DNA from: Halomonas sp. UBA3074 | Lineage (GTDB): Bacteria > Pseudomonadota > Gammaproteobacteria > Pseudomonadales > Halomonadaceae | Assembly: GCF_002366715.1 (NCBI RefSeq) | Contig: NZ_DFBS01000020.1 | Span: 1 to 64,000, forward strand | Length of the DNA stretch: 64,000 nucleotides | Direction of reading: 5' to 3' | Part shown: in pieces, positions 45,098 through 53,522 of the stretch | Layout: each line of letters opens with the position of its first letter | How positions within the stretch are numbered: position 1 is the stretch's first letter | Translations under genes and position numbers: made by a program | Notes under the pieces: generated by a model | Seen by the model: the letters and a program-made list of their open reading frames with translations, nothing else | The model's database searches: none | What the model was told of the DNA's origin: nothing

Positions 45098-46222
45098 TTA
45101 TACGACTGTCTTAATCGCTTGCTCTAGGTTATCCACGCTGCGCTCGGTGTGGTGCAGCTTATCGAGCCCAAATAGGCCAATGCGGAAAGTTTGGAAGTTA
45201 TCACCTTCATCGCACATGAGCGGTACACCGCCGGCGACCTGCACGCCCGCCTGGGCCAGTTTGCCTACCAAGCCGCTATCGTCGCTGTAGCAGACCACCA
45301 CCCCTGGGGCCTCAAAGCCTTCCGCCGCCACGCTGACAAAACCGTGACGCTTGAGCATGGCACGGACTTCACGGCCAATCGCCTGCTGCTCCTCTTTTAC
45401 CTTGGCGAAGCCGTAGGCGCGGGTTTCCTGCATGATATCGCGCAGCTGCCGCAAGGCGTCCGTGGGCATAGTGGCGTGATAAGCATGCCCACCGTTTTCA
45501 TAAGCCTTCATGATGCTGTGCCACTTGCCCAGGTCGCAGGCAAAGCTGTTGCTCTGGGTCTCGTGCAAGCGCTGCGTAGCCCGCTCTGACAGCATGATCA
45601 TGGCGCAGCAGGGCGAGCCGCTCCAACCTTTTTGCGGCGCGCTCACCACTACGTCAATGCCGAGCGCCTGCATATCCACCCACAGGGTGCCCGCGGCGAT
45701 AGCATCTAACACAAATAGGCCGCCTACCTCGTGAGTGGCCTCGGCGAGCGCCTGAATATAGTCGTCCGAGAGCAGCAAGCCAGCGGAGGTCTCCACTTGC
45801 GGGGCAAACACAACGGCGGGCTTTTCGCTACGAATCTGCGCCACGGCTTCATCGATGGGTACCGGCTGAAATGGCGAGCGTGGGTCATCGGCGTTAAGAC
45901 GCCGTGCTTTTAGCACCGTGTGCTGGTCGGTTAAACGGCCCATCTCGATAATCTGTGTCCAACGGTAGCTAAACCAGCCGTTGCGAATCACCAGGGTTTT
46001 CTGATCAACGACAAACTGACGCGCCACTGATTCCATACCAAAGGTGCCACTACCGGGAACGATGACGGCGGAGTGAGCGTGGTAGACCTCTTTCAGCGTG
46101 GCCGATATATCCCGCATCACACCTTGAAACTGTTGCGACATATGGTTCAGCGAGCGGTCGGTGTAGACCACTGAGTACTCAAGCAAGCCGTCGGGATCGA
46201 CGTTGGGCAGTAAACCAGCCAT
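45098..46222 (-). CDS. PLP-dependent aminotransferase (alanine-glyoxylate/serine-pyruvate type)
   Basis: About 374 residues from the ATG at 46222; GGAG lies eight bases before it, inside the longer open frame. Class V fold type I motifs: SGTFGMESVARQFV near the N-terminus, FVLDAIAAGTLWVDM for the Asp that holds the PLP ring, and the Schiff-base Lys in SAPQKGWSGSPCC. The sequence resembles the SgaA/AGXT group that transfers amino groups between alanine, serine or similar donors and glyoxylate. It follows the deo operon on the same strand but after that operon's terminator (46311-46338), so it is probably a separate unit. Confidence 0.9.
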   Translation of the reverse strand: MAGLLPNVDPDGLLEYSVVYTDRSLNHMSQQFQGVMRDISATLKEVYHAHSAVIVPGSGTFGMESVARQFVVDQKTLVIRNGWFSYRWTQIIEMGRLTDQHTVLKARRLNADDPRSPFQPVPIDEAVAQIRSEKPAVVFAPQVETSAGLLLSDDYIQALAEATHEVGGLFVLDAIAAGTLWVDMQALGIDVVVSAPQKGWSGSPCCAMIMLSERATQRLHETQSNSFACDLGKWHSIMKAYENGGHAYHATMPTDALRQLRDIMQETRAYGFAKVKEEQQAIGREVRAMLKRHGFVSVAAEGFEAPGVVVCYSDDSGLVGKLAQAGVQVAGGVPLMCDEGDNFQTFRIGLFGLDKLHHTERSVDNLEQAIKTVV

Positions 46223-46310
46223 GGCGTTCTCCAAATAAGGGCTGTGCGCTCATCGGCACACTTCATCAAAGGCATTCGGTGGCTACTAAGAGTACGAGCA
46301 ATAAAAGCAC

Positions 46311-46338
46311 AAAACCAGCCCGCGTAGGGGCTGGTTTT
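46311..46338 (-). terminator. Terminator of the deoxynucleoside salvage operon
   Basis: Perfect 11-bp stem (AAAACCAGCCC and complement) with a 6-base loop, 20 bases past the cdd stop. On the minus strand it ends in TTTTGTGCTTTTATT, a fair T-rich tail. Confidence 0.85.
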
Positions 46339-46357
46339 GATTGCCGAAGGGACTGGC

Positions 46358-46777
46358 TTAACGCGGCGGTAACTGCTCGGGCCCAAAGGCGTCGGGCAGC
46401 AGCGTTTCCATGGTGTAGGTTTTCATCAGTTCACCGCTGCCGGAAAGTACCTTGATTTGGGTCTCTGGCGTCGCGAATTCGCGGATGCGCTGGCGGCAGT
46501 CGCCGCAGGGCGTGCAGAGGTGATCACCGGGGCCCATCACATAGACGGTTGCCAGCTGGCGTTGCCCGGCAGTGATCATGGCGGAAATGGCCGAGGCCTC
46601 GGCGCACAGGCCTTTGTAGTGAGCGACTTCCACGTTGGTGCCTGCAAACTGTTGGCCATCGGGGGTGACCATCACTGACGCGACAGGATGCGCAGAGTAA
46701 GGCACATAGGCGTTAGCCCGCGCGCTTAACAGCTTTTGAACGATCTCTGTTGATACTTCATCCGTTTGCTGACTCAT
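46358..46777 (-). CDS. cdd: Cytidine deaminase
   Basis: About 139 residues from the ATG at 46777; a GTG lies directly before it, but AGGAA is better spaced for the ATG. Zinc and catalytic residues: the CAEASAIS block (Cys and catalytic Glu) and PCGDCRQRI (two Cys). It is the short, tetrameric type. It deaminates cytidine and deoxycytidine to (deoxy)uridine, which feeds the phosphorylase DeoA. Last gene of the salvage operon, 12 bases after deoD. Confidence 0.94.
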   Translation of the reverse strand: MSQQTDEVSTEIVQKLLSARANAYVPYSAHPVASVMVTPDGQQFAGTNVEVAHYKGLCAEASAISAMITAGQRQLATVYVMGPGDHLCTPCGDCRQRIREFATPETQIKVLSGSGELMKTYTMETLLPDAFGPEQLPPR

Positions 46778-46789
46778 CACAACTTCCTC

Positions 46790-47515
46790 TTAAGCGCGGG
46801 CAGCGTCGTCGCGCAACACGGTGTCGAGTGCAATCAGCATCATGTCGTCGAAGGTGGTTTGACGGTCGGCACTGGAGAGCGAATCGCCTTTCAGGATGTG
46901 ATCCGACACGGTGCAGATGGTCATGGCGCGGGCGCCAAACTCGGCGGCGACGCCGTAAAGGCCAGCGGCTTCCATCTCGACGCCGACAATGCCGTAGCGC
47001 TTGAGCATTTCAGCCATGTCGGTTTGCGGGTTGTAGAACAAGTCAGCTGAGAAGATGTTACCCACTTTGACCGGCACGTTCTTGGCCTTGGCGGCCGCGA
47101 CCGCGTGCTGGGTCAGTTCAAAATCCGCAATGGCGGCGAAGTCGTGGTCGTTAAAGCGCATGCGATTGACCTTGGAGTCGGTGCTGGCGCCCATGCCGAT
47201 GACCACATCGCGTACGTTGACGTCGTCGCGTACTGCGCCGCAGGAGCCCACGCGAATCAGCGATTTAACGCCGTAGTCGGTGATCAGCTCTTTGGCGTAG
47301 ATGGAGACCGACGGAATGCCCATACCATGGCCCATCACGGAAATCTCACGGCCTTGGTAGGTGCCGGTGTAGCCAAACATATTGCGCACGTCGTTGACCT
47401 GGCGAACGTTCTCCAGGTAAGTATCGGCGATGTATTTGGCGCGCAGCGGGTCGCCGGGCATCAGCACGGTATCAGCGAAATCGCCGGGGGCAGCATTAAT
47501 ATGCGGGGTTGCCAT
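46790..47515 (-). CDS. deoD: Purine-nucleoside phosphorylase DeoD
   Basis: About 241 residues from the ATG at 47515, preceded by AAGGAG at seven bases; a TTG lies just before it. Hexameric, trimer-of-dimers type: GDPLRAKYIADTYL, GHGMGIPSVSIYAKEL and EMEAAGLYGVAAEFGARA (purine and ribose pocket). It splits purine (deoxy)nucleosides with phosphate to give base and (deoxy)ribose-1-phosphate, the substrate for DeoB next door. Follows deoB by 28 bases. Confidence 0.95.
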   Translation of the reverse strand: MATPHINAAPGDFADTVLMPGDPLRAKYIADTYLENVRQVNDVRNMFGYTGTYQGREISVMGHGMGIPSVSIYAKELITDYGVKSLIRVGSCGAVRDDVNVRDVVIGMGASTDSKVNRMRFNDHDFAAIADFELTQHAVAAAKAKNVPVKVGNIFSADLFYNPQTDMAEMLKRYGIVGVEMEAAGLYGVAAEFGARAMTICTVSDHILKGDSLSSADRQTTFDDMMLIALDTVLRDDAARA

Positions 47516-47543
47516 CAAATATCTCCTTAAGCGGCGCTAGCCT

Positions 47544-48788
47544 TTATGCAGCGTCGGGTAGAAAGCTTTTGCCATCGGCCATGGCCGGCAGCAGGAAAAA
47601 GTCGGCCAGGGTTTGGCCAATATCGGCAAAGGTGCCGCGCTCGCCCAGCGGGCCGGGGATGAAACCGGGGCCGTGTACCAGAATAGGGATGTACTCGCGG
47701 GTGTGCTCGGTGCCGTGCCAGCTGGGGTCGCAGCCGTGATCAGCCGTCAGAATCAGCAGATCGTCTTCGCTTAGCGCCGCCAGCAGCTTGGGTAGCTTGG
47801 CGTCGAAATCTTCCAGCGCAGCGGCGTAGCCCGGCACGTCCCGGCGGTGGCCATAGACCGAGTCAAAGTCGACAAAGTTAGTCATGATCATGGCGCGTTC
47901 GCCTTCTTCGCGTTGGCTGGTGCGCGCGATCTCGTTGAGCGTCGCTTCCATCAGCGCGTCGTGCCCGCTGGCCTTTACCTTGTGGGTAATGCCGCAGTGG
48001 GCGTAGATATCGGCAATTTTGCCAATCGAGACCACTTCGCCACCGGCATCATCGAGCTTTTGCAGCACGGTGGGCGAGGGCGGCTCGACGCTGTAATCGC
48101 GACGGTTGCCGGTGCGGGCGAAGGTGTTGCTGTCTTCGCCGATAAACGGGCGCGCGATCACGCGGCCGATGTTGTATGGCTCCAGCAGCTCGCGGACGGT
48201 TTCGCACAGCTTATAAAGCCGCTCCAGGCCGAAATACTCTTCGTGGGCGGCGATCTGAAACACCGAATCCGCCGAGGTATAAACAATCGGCTTGTCGGTG
48301 GCGATGTGCTCTTCACCCAGGCGGGCAATGATCTCGGTGCCGGAAGCGTGGCAGTTGCCAATCACGCCAGTGAGGTCAGCATCCTGAACGATGGCGTCAA
48401 GCAGCTCAAGAGGGAAGCTGTCGGTTTTATCCAGAAAGTAGCCCCAGTCAAAGCGGACCGGGACACCGGCAATTTCCCAGTGGCCGGAGGGAGTGTCTTT
48501 GCCGCTGGAGATCTCTTTGGCGTGGGCGTAAGCGCCTTCCAAACTCTCGGGCAGCGTGACGCCTTCGGCCACGTTGCCCGTGGCGTCGCGGTGGGCATGA
48601 AACAGCCCCAGCTTGGCCATGTTGGGCAGCTTGAGAGGGCCTGAACGGTTGGCATTATCGGCTTCGCCACGGGCGCAGGCGGCAGCGATATGGCCCAAGG
48701 TGTCGGAGCCTTCATCGCCGAAGGTAGCGGCATCCGGGGCGGCGCCAATCCCAAATGAATCGAGTACCAATAAAATCGCGCGGCTCAT
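47544..48788 (-). CDS. deoB: Phosphopentomutase DeoB
   Basis: 414 residues. Alkaline-phosphatase superfamily metal sites are clear: N-terminal LLVLDSFGIGAAPDA with a metal-binding Asp, C-terminal LTADHGCDPSWHGTEHTRE. The phospho-Thr lies in SSGKDTPSGHWEIAG. The enzyme converts (deoxy)ribose-1-phosphate to the 5-phosphate, linking DeoA and DeoD to DeoC. Its start overlaps the deoA stop by 4 bases (ATGA), indicating coupled translation. Confidence 0.95.
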   Translation of the reverse strand: MSRAILLVLDSFGIGAAPDAATFGDEGSDTLGHIAAACARGEADNANRSGPLKLPNMAKLGLFHAHRDATGNVAEGVTLPESLEGAYAHAKEISSGKDTPSGHWEIAGVPVRFDWGYFLDKTDSFPLELLDAIVQDADLTGVIGNCHASGTEIIARLGEEHIATDKPIVYTSADSVFQIAAHEEYFGLERLYKLCETVRELLEPYNIGRVIARPFIGEDSNTFARTGNRRDYSVEPPSPTVLQKLDDAGGEVVSIGKIADIYAHCGITHKVKASGHDALMEATLNEIARTSQREEGERAMIMTNFVDFDSVYGHRRDVPGYAAALEDFDAKLPKLLAALSEDDLLILTADHGCDPSWHGTEHTREYIPILVHGPGFIPGPLGERGTFADIGQTLADFFLLPAMADGKSFLPDAA

Positions 48789-50140
48789 GAGGCTTCTCCA
48801 CGGAAAGTGTCTTGTAGCAACGTATCGGCGCTGACCGCCCCTTCGCCAATCGTAAACGCCGCGCGTAGCTGCTGGGCGGCGCGCTCGGCAGCGGCTTCGC
48901 TGCGGGCGTGCACCATGGCGATGGGCCGCTGGTTGTCCACGCTGTCGCCGATCTCGACGATAGCGGTGAAACCAACGCTGTGATCGACGCTGGCGTCGTT
49001 ACGCAGGCGGCCACCGCCCAGCTCCACCACGCTCATGCCCACGGCGCGGGTATCGATGCGTTGTACGATCCCTGATTGCTCGGCATAAACCGGTTTGATG
49101 ACCTCGGCCTTGGCCAGGTAGTGCTCTGAGCGCTCCATAAAGTCGCTGGGGCCACCGAGCTCACGCACCATGCGGGCGAACACTTCAGCAGCAGCGCCGG
49201 AGGTTAGCGCTTTTTCAAGCTTGGTCAGGGCTTCTTCACGCGAGCCTGCGAGTTTGCCTGCCATCAGCATTTCCACCGCCAGCTCGCGGGTGACTTGCAT
49301 CACGCGGCTGTTGGGGCGGTCGCCGCGCAGCAGGGCCAAGGTCTCGACGATTTCAACGGCGTTACCGGCGCAGGGCGCTAGCGGCTGGCTCATGTCGGTG
49401 AGTAGCGCCGTGGTGGGCGTGCCCGCCTGGGTGGCCACATTGGCGATGCTTTTGGCCAACTCGCGGGATTTTTCCGGCGTGGGCATAAACGCACCGCTGC
49501 CGACTTTAACGTCCATCACCAGCGCATCCAGTCCGGAGGCGAGCTTTTTGCCCAAGATGGAGGCGGTAATCAGCGGAATCGATTCTACGGTGGCGGTCAC
49601 GTCACGCACGCCGTAGATGCGCTTGTCGGCAGGTGCCAAGTCACCGGTCTGGCCGATGATCGCCACGCCAGTGGATTTCACTACCTCGCGGAAGCGTTCA
49701 GGAGCGGGGTAGGGATCGTAGCCGGGGATCGATTCGAGCTTGTCCAGGGTGCCGCCGGTGTGGCCCAGGCCACGACCAGAGATCATCGGCACAAAGGCAC
49801 CGCAGGCAGCGACCCAGGGGCCGAGCACCAGCGAGACCAAATCGCCCACGCCGCCGGTGGAGTGCTTATCCACGATCGGGCCGGGCAGATTGAGGTCGCT
49901 CCACTGCATCACGTGGCCGGAGTCGCGGGTAGCGGTGGTCAGCGCAACCACTTCTTCACGGCTCATGCCGTTGAGAAACACCGCCATGGTGAAGGCGCCA
50001 ATCTGGGCATCGCTGATGCGATCATCGGCAATGCCCTGTACAAACGCTTTGATCTCTTCCGCAGGCAGCGGCTGGTTATCTCGCTTAAGGCGAATCAGCT
50101 CCTGGGGGAGCAAGGCGTGTTGGGTTGTGTTGGCTGACAT
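48785..50140 (-). CDS. deoA: Thymidine phosphorylase DeoA
   Basis: 451 residues. Family blocks: helical N-domain GAFTMAVFLNGMSREEVVALT, phosphate-binding DKHSTGGVGDLVSLVLGPW, PMISGRGLGHTGGTLDKLE (substrate-binding) and DALVMDVKVGSGAFMP. It cleaves thymidine and deoxyuridine with phosphate to the free base and deoxyribose-1-phosphate. A good ribosome site (AAGGAGG) lies inside the end of deoC, and start and stop share one base (TAATG at 50140). Confidence 0.96.
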   Translation of the reverse strand: MSANTTQHALLPQELIRLKRDNQPLPAEEIKAFVQGIADDRISDAQIGAFTMAVFLNGMSREEVVALTTATRDSGHVMQWSDLNLPGPIVDKHSTGGVGDLVSLVLGPWVAACGAFVPMISGRGLGHTGGTLDKLESIPGYDPYPAPERFREVVKSTGVAIIGQTGDLAPADKRIYGVRDVTATVESIPLITASILGKKLASGLDALVMDVKVGSGAFMPTPEKSRELAKSIANVATQAGTPTTALLTDMSQPLAPCAGNAVEIVETLALLRGDRPNSRVMQVTRELAVEMLMAGKLAGSREEALTKLEKALTSGAAAEVFARMVRELGGPSDFMERSEHYLAKAEVIKPVYAEQSGIVQRIDTRAVGMSVVELGGGRLRNDASVDHSVGFTAIVEIGDSVDNQRPIAMVHARSEAAAERAAQQLRAAFTIGEGAVSADTLLQDTFRGEAS

Positions 50141-50937
50141 TAGTAACCTCCTTGGCCTTGGGGTGCCGCGTTGGTGCTGCCGGTCAACGTATCCAGTAGG
50201 TTGCTCAGCAGGCTGGATGCGCCGAAGCGGAAGTGCGCGGGGGTTACCCAGCCCGGGCCCATGATCTCGTTGGCAAGGGCCAGATATTCCGCTGCGTCCT
50301 CGGCGGTTTTAACGCCACCGGCGGCTTTAAAGCCAACGTCTTTGCCGCTGGCCTTGATCGCGTTGAGCATAATCTCAGCGGCTTCAAGCGTTGCGTTCAC
50401 GGCGACTTTACCGGTCGATGTTTTAATGAAATCCGCGCCGCCTTCAATGGCGAGTTCGCTGGCGCGTTTGATCAGCGCAGGCTCTTTGAGTTCGCCGGAT
50501 TCAATAATCACTTTGAGCAGTGCCTGGCCAGCGCAGGCGGCTTTGCACATCTCGACCAGTTCCAGGCCAGTCTCTTCATCGCCTGCCATTAGGGCGCGGT
50601 AGGGAAACACGACATCGACTTCATGGGCACCGGAGGCAACGGCATCCCGGGTTTCACGCGCGGCGCCCATGATGTCGTCGCCACCGTTGGGGAAGTTGGT
50701 AACGGTGGCGATCTTCACTTGGTCATTGAGGGTATGAGCGGTCAATGCACGCTGGGCAGTGACAATGAATTGGGGGAAAACGCACACCGCCGCAGGCGTG
50801 CCAAAGGGCGTTTTTACTTGCTGGCAGAGTGCTTCAATGGTGCTGTCGGTGTCGCTATCGTTCAGACTCGTCAGGTCCATGAGGGTAAGTGCCTGGCGGG
50901 CGGCTTGGACAATATGGGGAGAGGCTGTCGCAGTCAT
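50140..50937 (-). CDS. deoC: Deoxyribose-phosphate aldolase DeoC
   Basis: 265 residues, class I aldolase on a TIM barrel. The Schiff-base Lys lies in FIKTSTGKVAVNATLEAA (TSTGK), the second Lys in VGFKAAGGVKTAEDA, and MDLTSLNDSDTDSTIEALC matches the N-terminus. The enzyme splits deoxyribose-5-phosphate into acetaldehyde and glyceraldehyde-3-phosphate, the last step of the pathway. A terminator-like hairpin separates it from nupC upstream, so deoC may start the second half of the operon or depend on read-through. Confidence 0.96.
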   Translation of the reverse strand: MTATASPHIVQAARQALTLMDLTSLNDSDTDSTIEALCQQVKTPFGTPAAVCVFPQFIVTAQRALTAHTLNDQVKIATVTNFPNGGDDIMGAARETRDAVASGAHEVDVVFPYRALMAGDEETGLELVEMCKAACAGQALLKVIIESGELKEPALIKRASELAIEGGADFIKTSTGKVAVNATLEAAEIMLNAIKASGKDVGFKAAGGVKTAEDAAEYLALANEIMGPGWVTPAHFRFGASSLLSNLLDTLTGSTNAAPQGQGGY

Positions 50938-50968
50938 GGAGTTCTCACAAATCAGTAAAAGATAAAAA

Positions 50969-50998
50969 CGGGCACTGCGGATAAAACCGCAGCGCCCG
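50969..50998 (-). terminator. Terminator or attenuator between nupC and deoC
   Basis: 12-bp arms (CGGGC-A-CTGCGG against CCGCAG-C-GCCCG, one mismatch) with a 6-base loop. On the minus strand a T-rich tail follows (TTTTTATCTTTT). It lies 31 bases before the deoC start, so full termination here would cut the salvage operon in two. Confidence 0.8.
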
Positions 50999-51047
50999 AT
51001 ACGTTAAGTAGCTGTCATTGCGCTAATCGTGCAACCCGTGGCAAACG

Positions 51048-52331
51048 CTATGCAGACGCGCCACTCAGCGCAATAAAGAAGCCAGCGATAGAGGCCGACA
51101 TCAAGTTGGATAGTGTACCGGCCAAGACGGCTTTAACACCAAAACGGGCAATTTCTTTACGGCGCGTCGGTGCAATGCTGCCCAAACCACCCAGCAAAAT
51201 CGCAATGGAGGAGAGGTTAGCAAAGCCACACAGTGCGAAAGAGAGAATCGCCATGGTGTGCGGTGTCATCATTTGACCCGTCGCCGCCACGACCTGTTCC
51301 CCATCGATGTAAGGCGCTAGATTGATATAGGCGACAAATTCGTTGACGACCAGTTTCTGGCCGATAAACGAGCCTGCCAGCGTGGCTTCTTCCCACGGCA
51401 CACCCAACAGAAACGCCAGCGGGGCGAACAGCCAGCCCAGGATTAATTCCAGGCTCAGCGATTCAAAGCCTACCCAGCCACCAACGCCGCCGAGAATGCC
51501 ATTGATCAACGCGATCAAGCCAATGAACGCGAGTAGCATCGCGCCCACGTTAGCGGCCAGCATCAAGCCTGAGGTAGCGCCGGAAGCGGCAGCGTCCAGC
51601 ACGTTGGCGGGCTTGTCTTCCTGGGCGTCAATCTCTTCTTCTACCTTGGTAACGCTGTCGCTATCGGACACATCCTGGGTTTCCGGCATGATCAGCTTGG
51701 CAAACAGAAGCCCGCCCGGCGCCGCCATAAAGGAAGCCGCTACCAAGTACTCCATGGGAATACCCAGTGCCGCATAACCCGCCAATACCGAACCCGCCAC
51801 TGACGCCAAGCCGCCGCACATAACGGCAAACAGCTGTGAAGGCGTCATGCGGGCGATAAACGGACGTACCACCAGCGGCGCTTCGGTTTGGCCAACGAAG
51901 ATATTCGCGGTCGCGGAGAGCGATTCTGTCCGTGAAGTGCCCAGGGCTTTTTGCAGTGCGCCACCCAGAATGCGGATGACCCACTGCATAATGCCGATGT
52001 AGTAGAGCACGGCGATGAGAGAAGAGAAGAAGATAATGACCGGCAGCACTTTGATGGCAAACACAAAGCCGACATTTTCAACGTCCGCTAAACCACCAAA
52101 CAGAAAGCCGATACCGTCGTTGGCGTAGACCAAAATCTGGCTGACGCCCGAGGAGATGGCTTGCAGCACCGCCTGACCGAAAGGCACATAAAGGACAAAC
52201 GCCCCGATGCCCGCTTGAATAGCAAAGGCGCCCAGCACGGTACGTAGCCGAATAGACTTACGGTCATAAGAGAAAATCAAGGCAATGGCCACTAGCGTGA
52301 CCATACCCACCAAGCTCATAAGGAGTGTCAT
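51048..52331 (-). CDS. nupC: Concentrative nucleoside transporter NupC (CNT family)
   Basis: 427 residues, about 8-10 membrane helices. The CNT pattern is strong: LRTVLGAFAIQAGIGAFVLY at the N-terminus, NIFVGQTEAPLVVRPFI (nucleoside-contact loop), GLASVAGSVLAGYAALGI, SFMAAPGGLLFAKLI, and LCGFANLSSIAILLGGLGSI near the end. It imports nucleosides with H+ or Na+ across the inner membrane. It lies 36 bases after tsx, giving an outer-plus-inner membrane import pair. Confidence 0.95.
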   Translation of the reverse strand: MTLLMSLVGMVTLVAIALIFSYDRKSIRLRTVLGAFAIQAGIGAFVLYVPFGQAVLQAISSGVSQILVYANDGIGFLFGGLADVENVGFVFAIKVLPVIIFFSSLIAVLYYIGIMQWVIRILGGALQKALGTSRTESLSATANIFVGQTEAPLVVRPFIARMTPSQLFAVMCGGLASVAGSVLAGYAALGIPMEYLVAASFMAAPGGLLFAKLIMPETQDVSDSDSVTKVEEEIDAQEDKPANVLDAAASGATSGLMLAANVGAMLLAFIGLIALINGILGGVGGWVGFESLSLELILGWLFAPLAFLLGVPWEEATLAGSFIGQKLVVNEFVAYINLAPYIDGEQVVAATGQMMTPHTMAILSFALCGFANLSSIAILLGGLGSIAPTRRKEIARFGVKAVLAGTLSNLMSASIAGFFIALSGASA

Positions 52332-52367
52332 AAGGGGATCCTTCGAGTCTGCGCGAACGTGCCGCGC

Positions 52368-53213
52368 TTATAGTAAGTTGAGCTTGACGGAGTAGATCAT
52401 CGCATTCTGATAATTGTTGGGTGTGCCCAACTTATTGTCAGAGTAGCGATACTGAATACCGGTGGTGATCAAGTCGCTTGGATGCCACCACAGGCTCAGT
52501 GCACCGTTGGTGCCCACACTGCCTGCTTTTTCGCCCACATAGTTCTGTTCCAGGTACTCATCGTCACGGCCAAAGGTCTGCTCGTGCCAGTTGGTGACGC
52601 TGAAGTTCTGGTCGAGCGCAGCGAAATCATAACCCGCGACCCAGCCAGCCATAAAGCCGTTCATGCCGCTATAGCTGTTGCTTTGCACCCGCGCAGCACC
52701 GATAAACGGTTTGAACCATAGGCCGTTATCGAAGGTAGTGCGGTAGCCCAAGCCTAGAATCTGATCCTGCTCGCGGCTTTCAAAACCGTAATCGCGGAAG
52801 TCGTAAAGGTGGGCATAGATCGACAGCGGGCTATCGCCCAGATAGATGTGCGAGGTTATTTTGCCCGCAGTACGGAAGTTATCTTGACCGCCGCTCGACG
52901 CATCGAATTGATCGTTGGTGGGGTTCTCGAAATCAAAGAAACCGTAAAACTCGCCCCAGCTAAAGCCAGCGCCGCCTTCAATTTCGAGAAACATAAAGTC
53001 GCTCTTCGCCGCGTTAGAAGCGGTGCGTGCTTCGGTGCCGTTCGACCAATCCAGATAGTTGACCGAGACATTGGCAAATGACCATAAGCGATCAAGCGGA
53101 TGAGGCTGAGCGTCATCTGCCAATGCGGGAGTGACGAGGGCAGTACTTGTCAGTAAAGCGCCAGCACTAAGGGTGACAAGCGATGAAGAGCGAGTGTGTT
53201 TTCGAGCAGTCAT
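52368..53213 (-). CDS. tsx: Nucleoside-specific outer membrane channel Tsx
   Basis: 281 residues. A signal peptide of about 32 residues ends at ALADD. The mature chain is a 12-strand barrel rich in aromatics and Asp/Asn, with Tsx marks such as SNGTEARTASNAAKSDFMFL, EGGAGFSWGEFYGFFDFENP and a C-terminal SVKLNLL ending. It lets nucleosides cross the outer membrane at low concentration. First gene of the minus-strand salvage locus. Its promoter carries two DeoR-like operators (53290-53326) on the far side. Confidence 0.92.
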   Translation of the reverse strand: MTARKHTRSSSLVTLSAGALLTSTALVTPALADDAQPHPLDRLWSFANVSVNYLDWSNGTEARTASNAAKSDFMFLEIEGGAGFSWGEFYGFFDFENPTNDQFDASSGGQDNFRTAGKITSHIYLGDSPLSIYAHLYDFRDYGFESREQDQILGLGYRTTFDNGLWFKPFIGAARVQSNSYSGMNGFMAGWVAGYDFAALDQNFSVTNWHEQTFGRDDEYLEQNYVGEKAGSVGTNGALSLWWHPSDLITTGIQYRYSDNKLGTPNNYQNAMIYSVKLNLL

Positions 53214-53289
53214 GAGAGCCTCAACAGGGTCGTGGCGGAGCCATTTGCGAGTGGCTAACCGAGGTTTTAGTCGTGCGGGCTGGCGTTAA

Positions 53290-53326
53290 TGTTAAAATTA
53301 TAACATTCAGTGTTATTTTTCTAACG
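53290..53326. promoter_or_regulatory. Two DeoR-type operators upstream of tsx
   Basis: Operator 1 (53290-53305) is TGTTAAAATTATAACA, a perfect 16-bp palindrome differing from the E. coli DeoR operator TGTTAGAATTCTAACA at two symmetric bases. Operator 2 (53311-53326) is TGTTATTTTTCTAACG, an imperfect copy. Their centres are 21 bases apart, two helical turns. On the minus strand operator 1 contains TATAAT, a likely -10 box for tsx, so repressor binding would block the promoter. The divergent deoR product is the obvious ligand. Confidence 0.8.
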
Positions 53327-53332
53327 TTGATT

Positions 53333-53348
53333 TGCAAGAGTTGTCACA
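53333..53348 (-). promoter_or_regulatory. Weak CRP-like half site upstream of tsx
   Basis: On the minus strand TGTGA-CAACTC-TTGCA has one perfect half of the CRP consensus (TGTGA-N6-TCACA) and a poor other half. Its centre is about 50 bases before the start expected from the TATAAT box. E. coli deo and tsx promoters use CRP, but this site alone is weak. Confidence 0.3.
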
Positions 53349-53522
53349 TCAACGCTATTTAAATGTCATATCGCTATCGTATGCATCATGAATCACGTTA
53401 ATGATCGTTGTCGCAGTGGAAATTCCGCCGCTGCTCGCTCAGCATAGAAACAAAAAGGCGGCAACCTACAGGCTGACGTTACGTTTATCAAGACAAGAGG
53501 GGTTGATAAGGAGATGCCCACC

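Noticed and set aside
47847..48644. 265-codon plus-strand ORF inside deoB
   Set aside because: Antisense to a clear phosphopentomutase gene; no ribosome site or family match.
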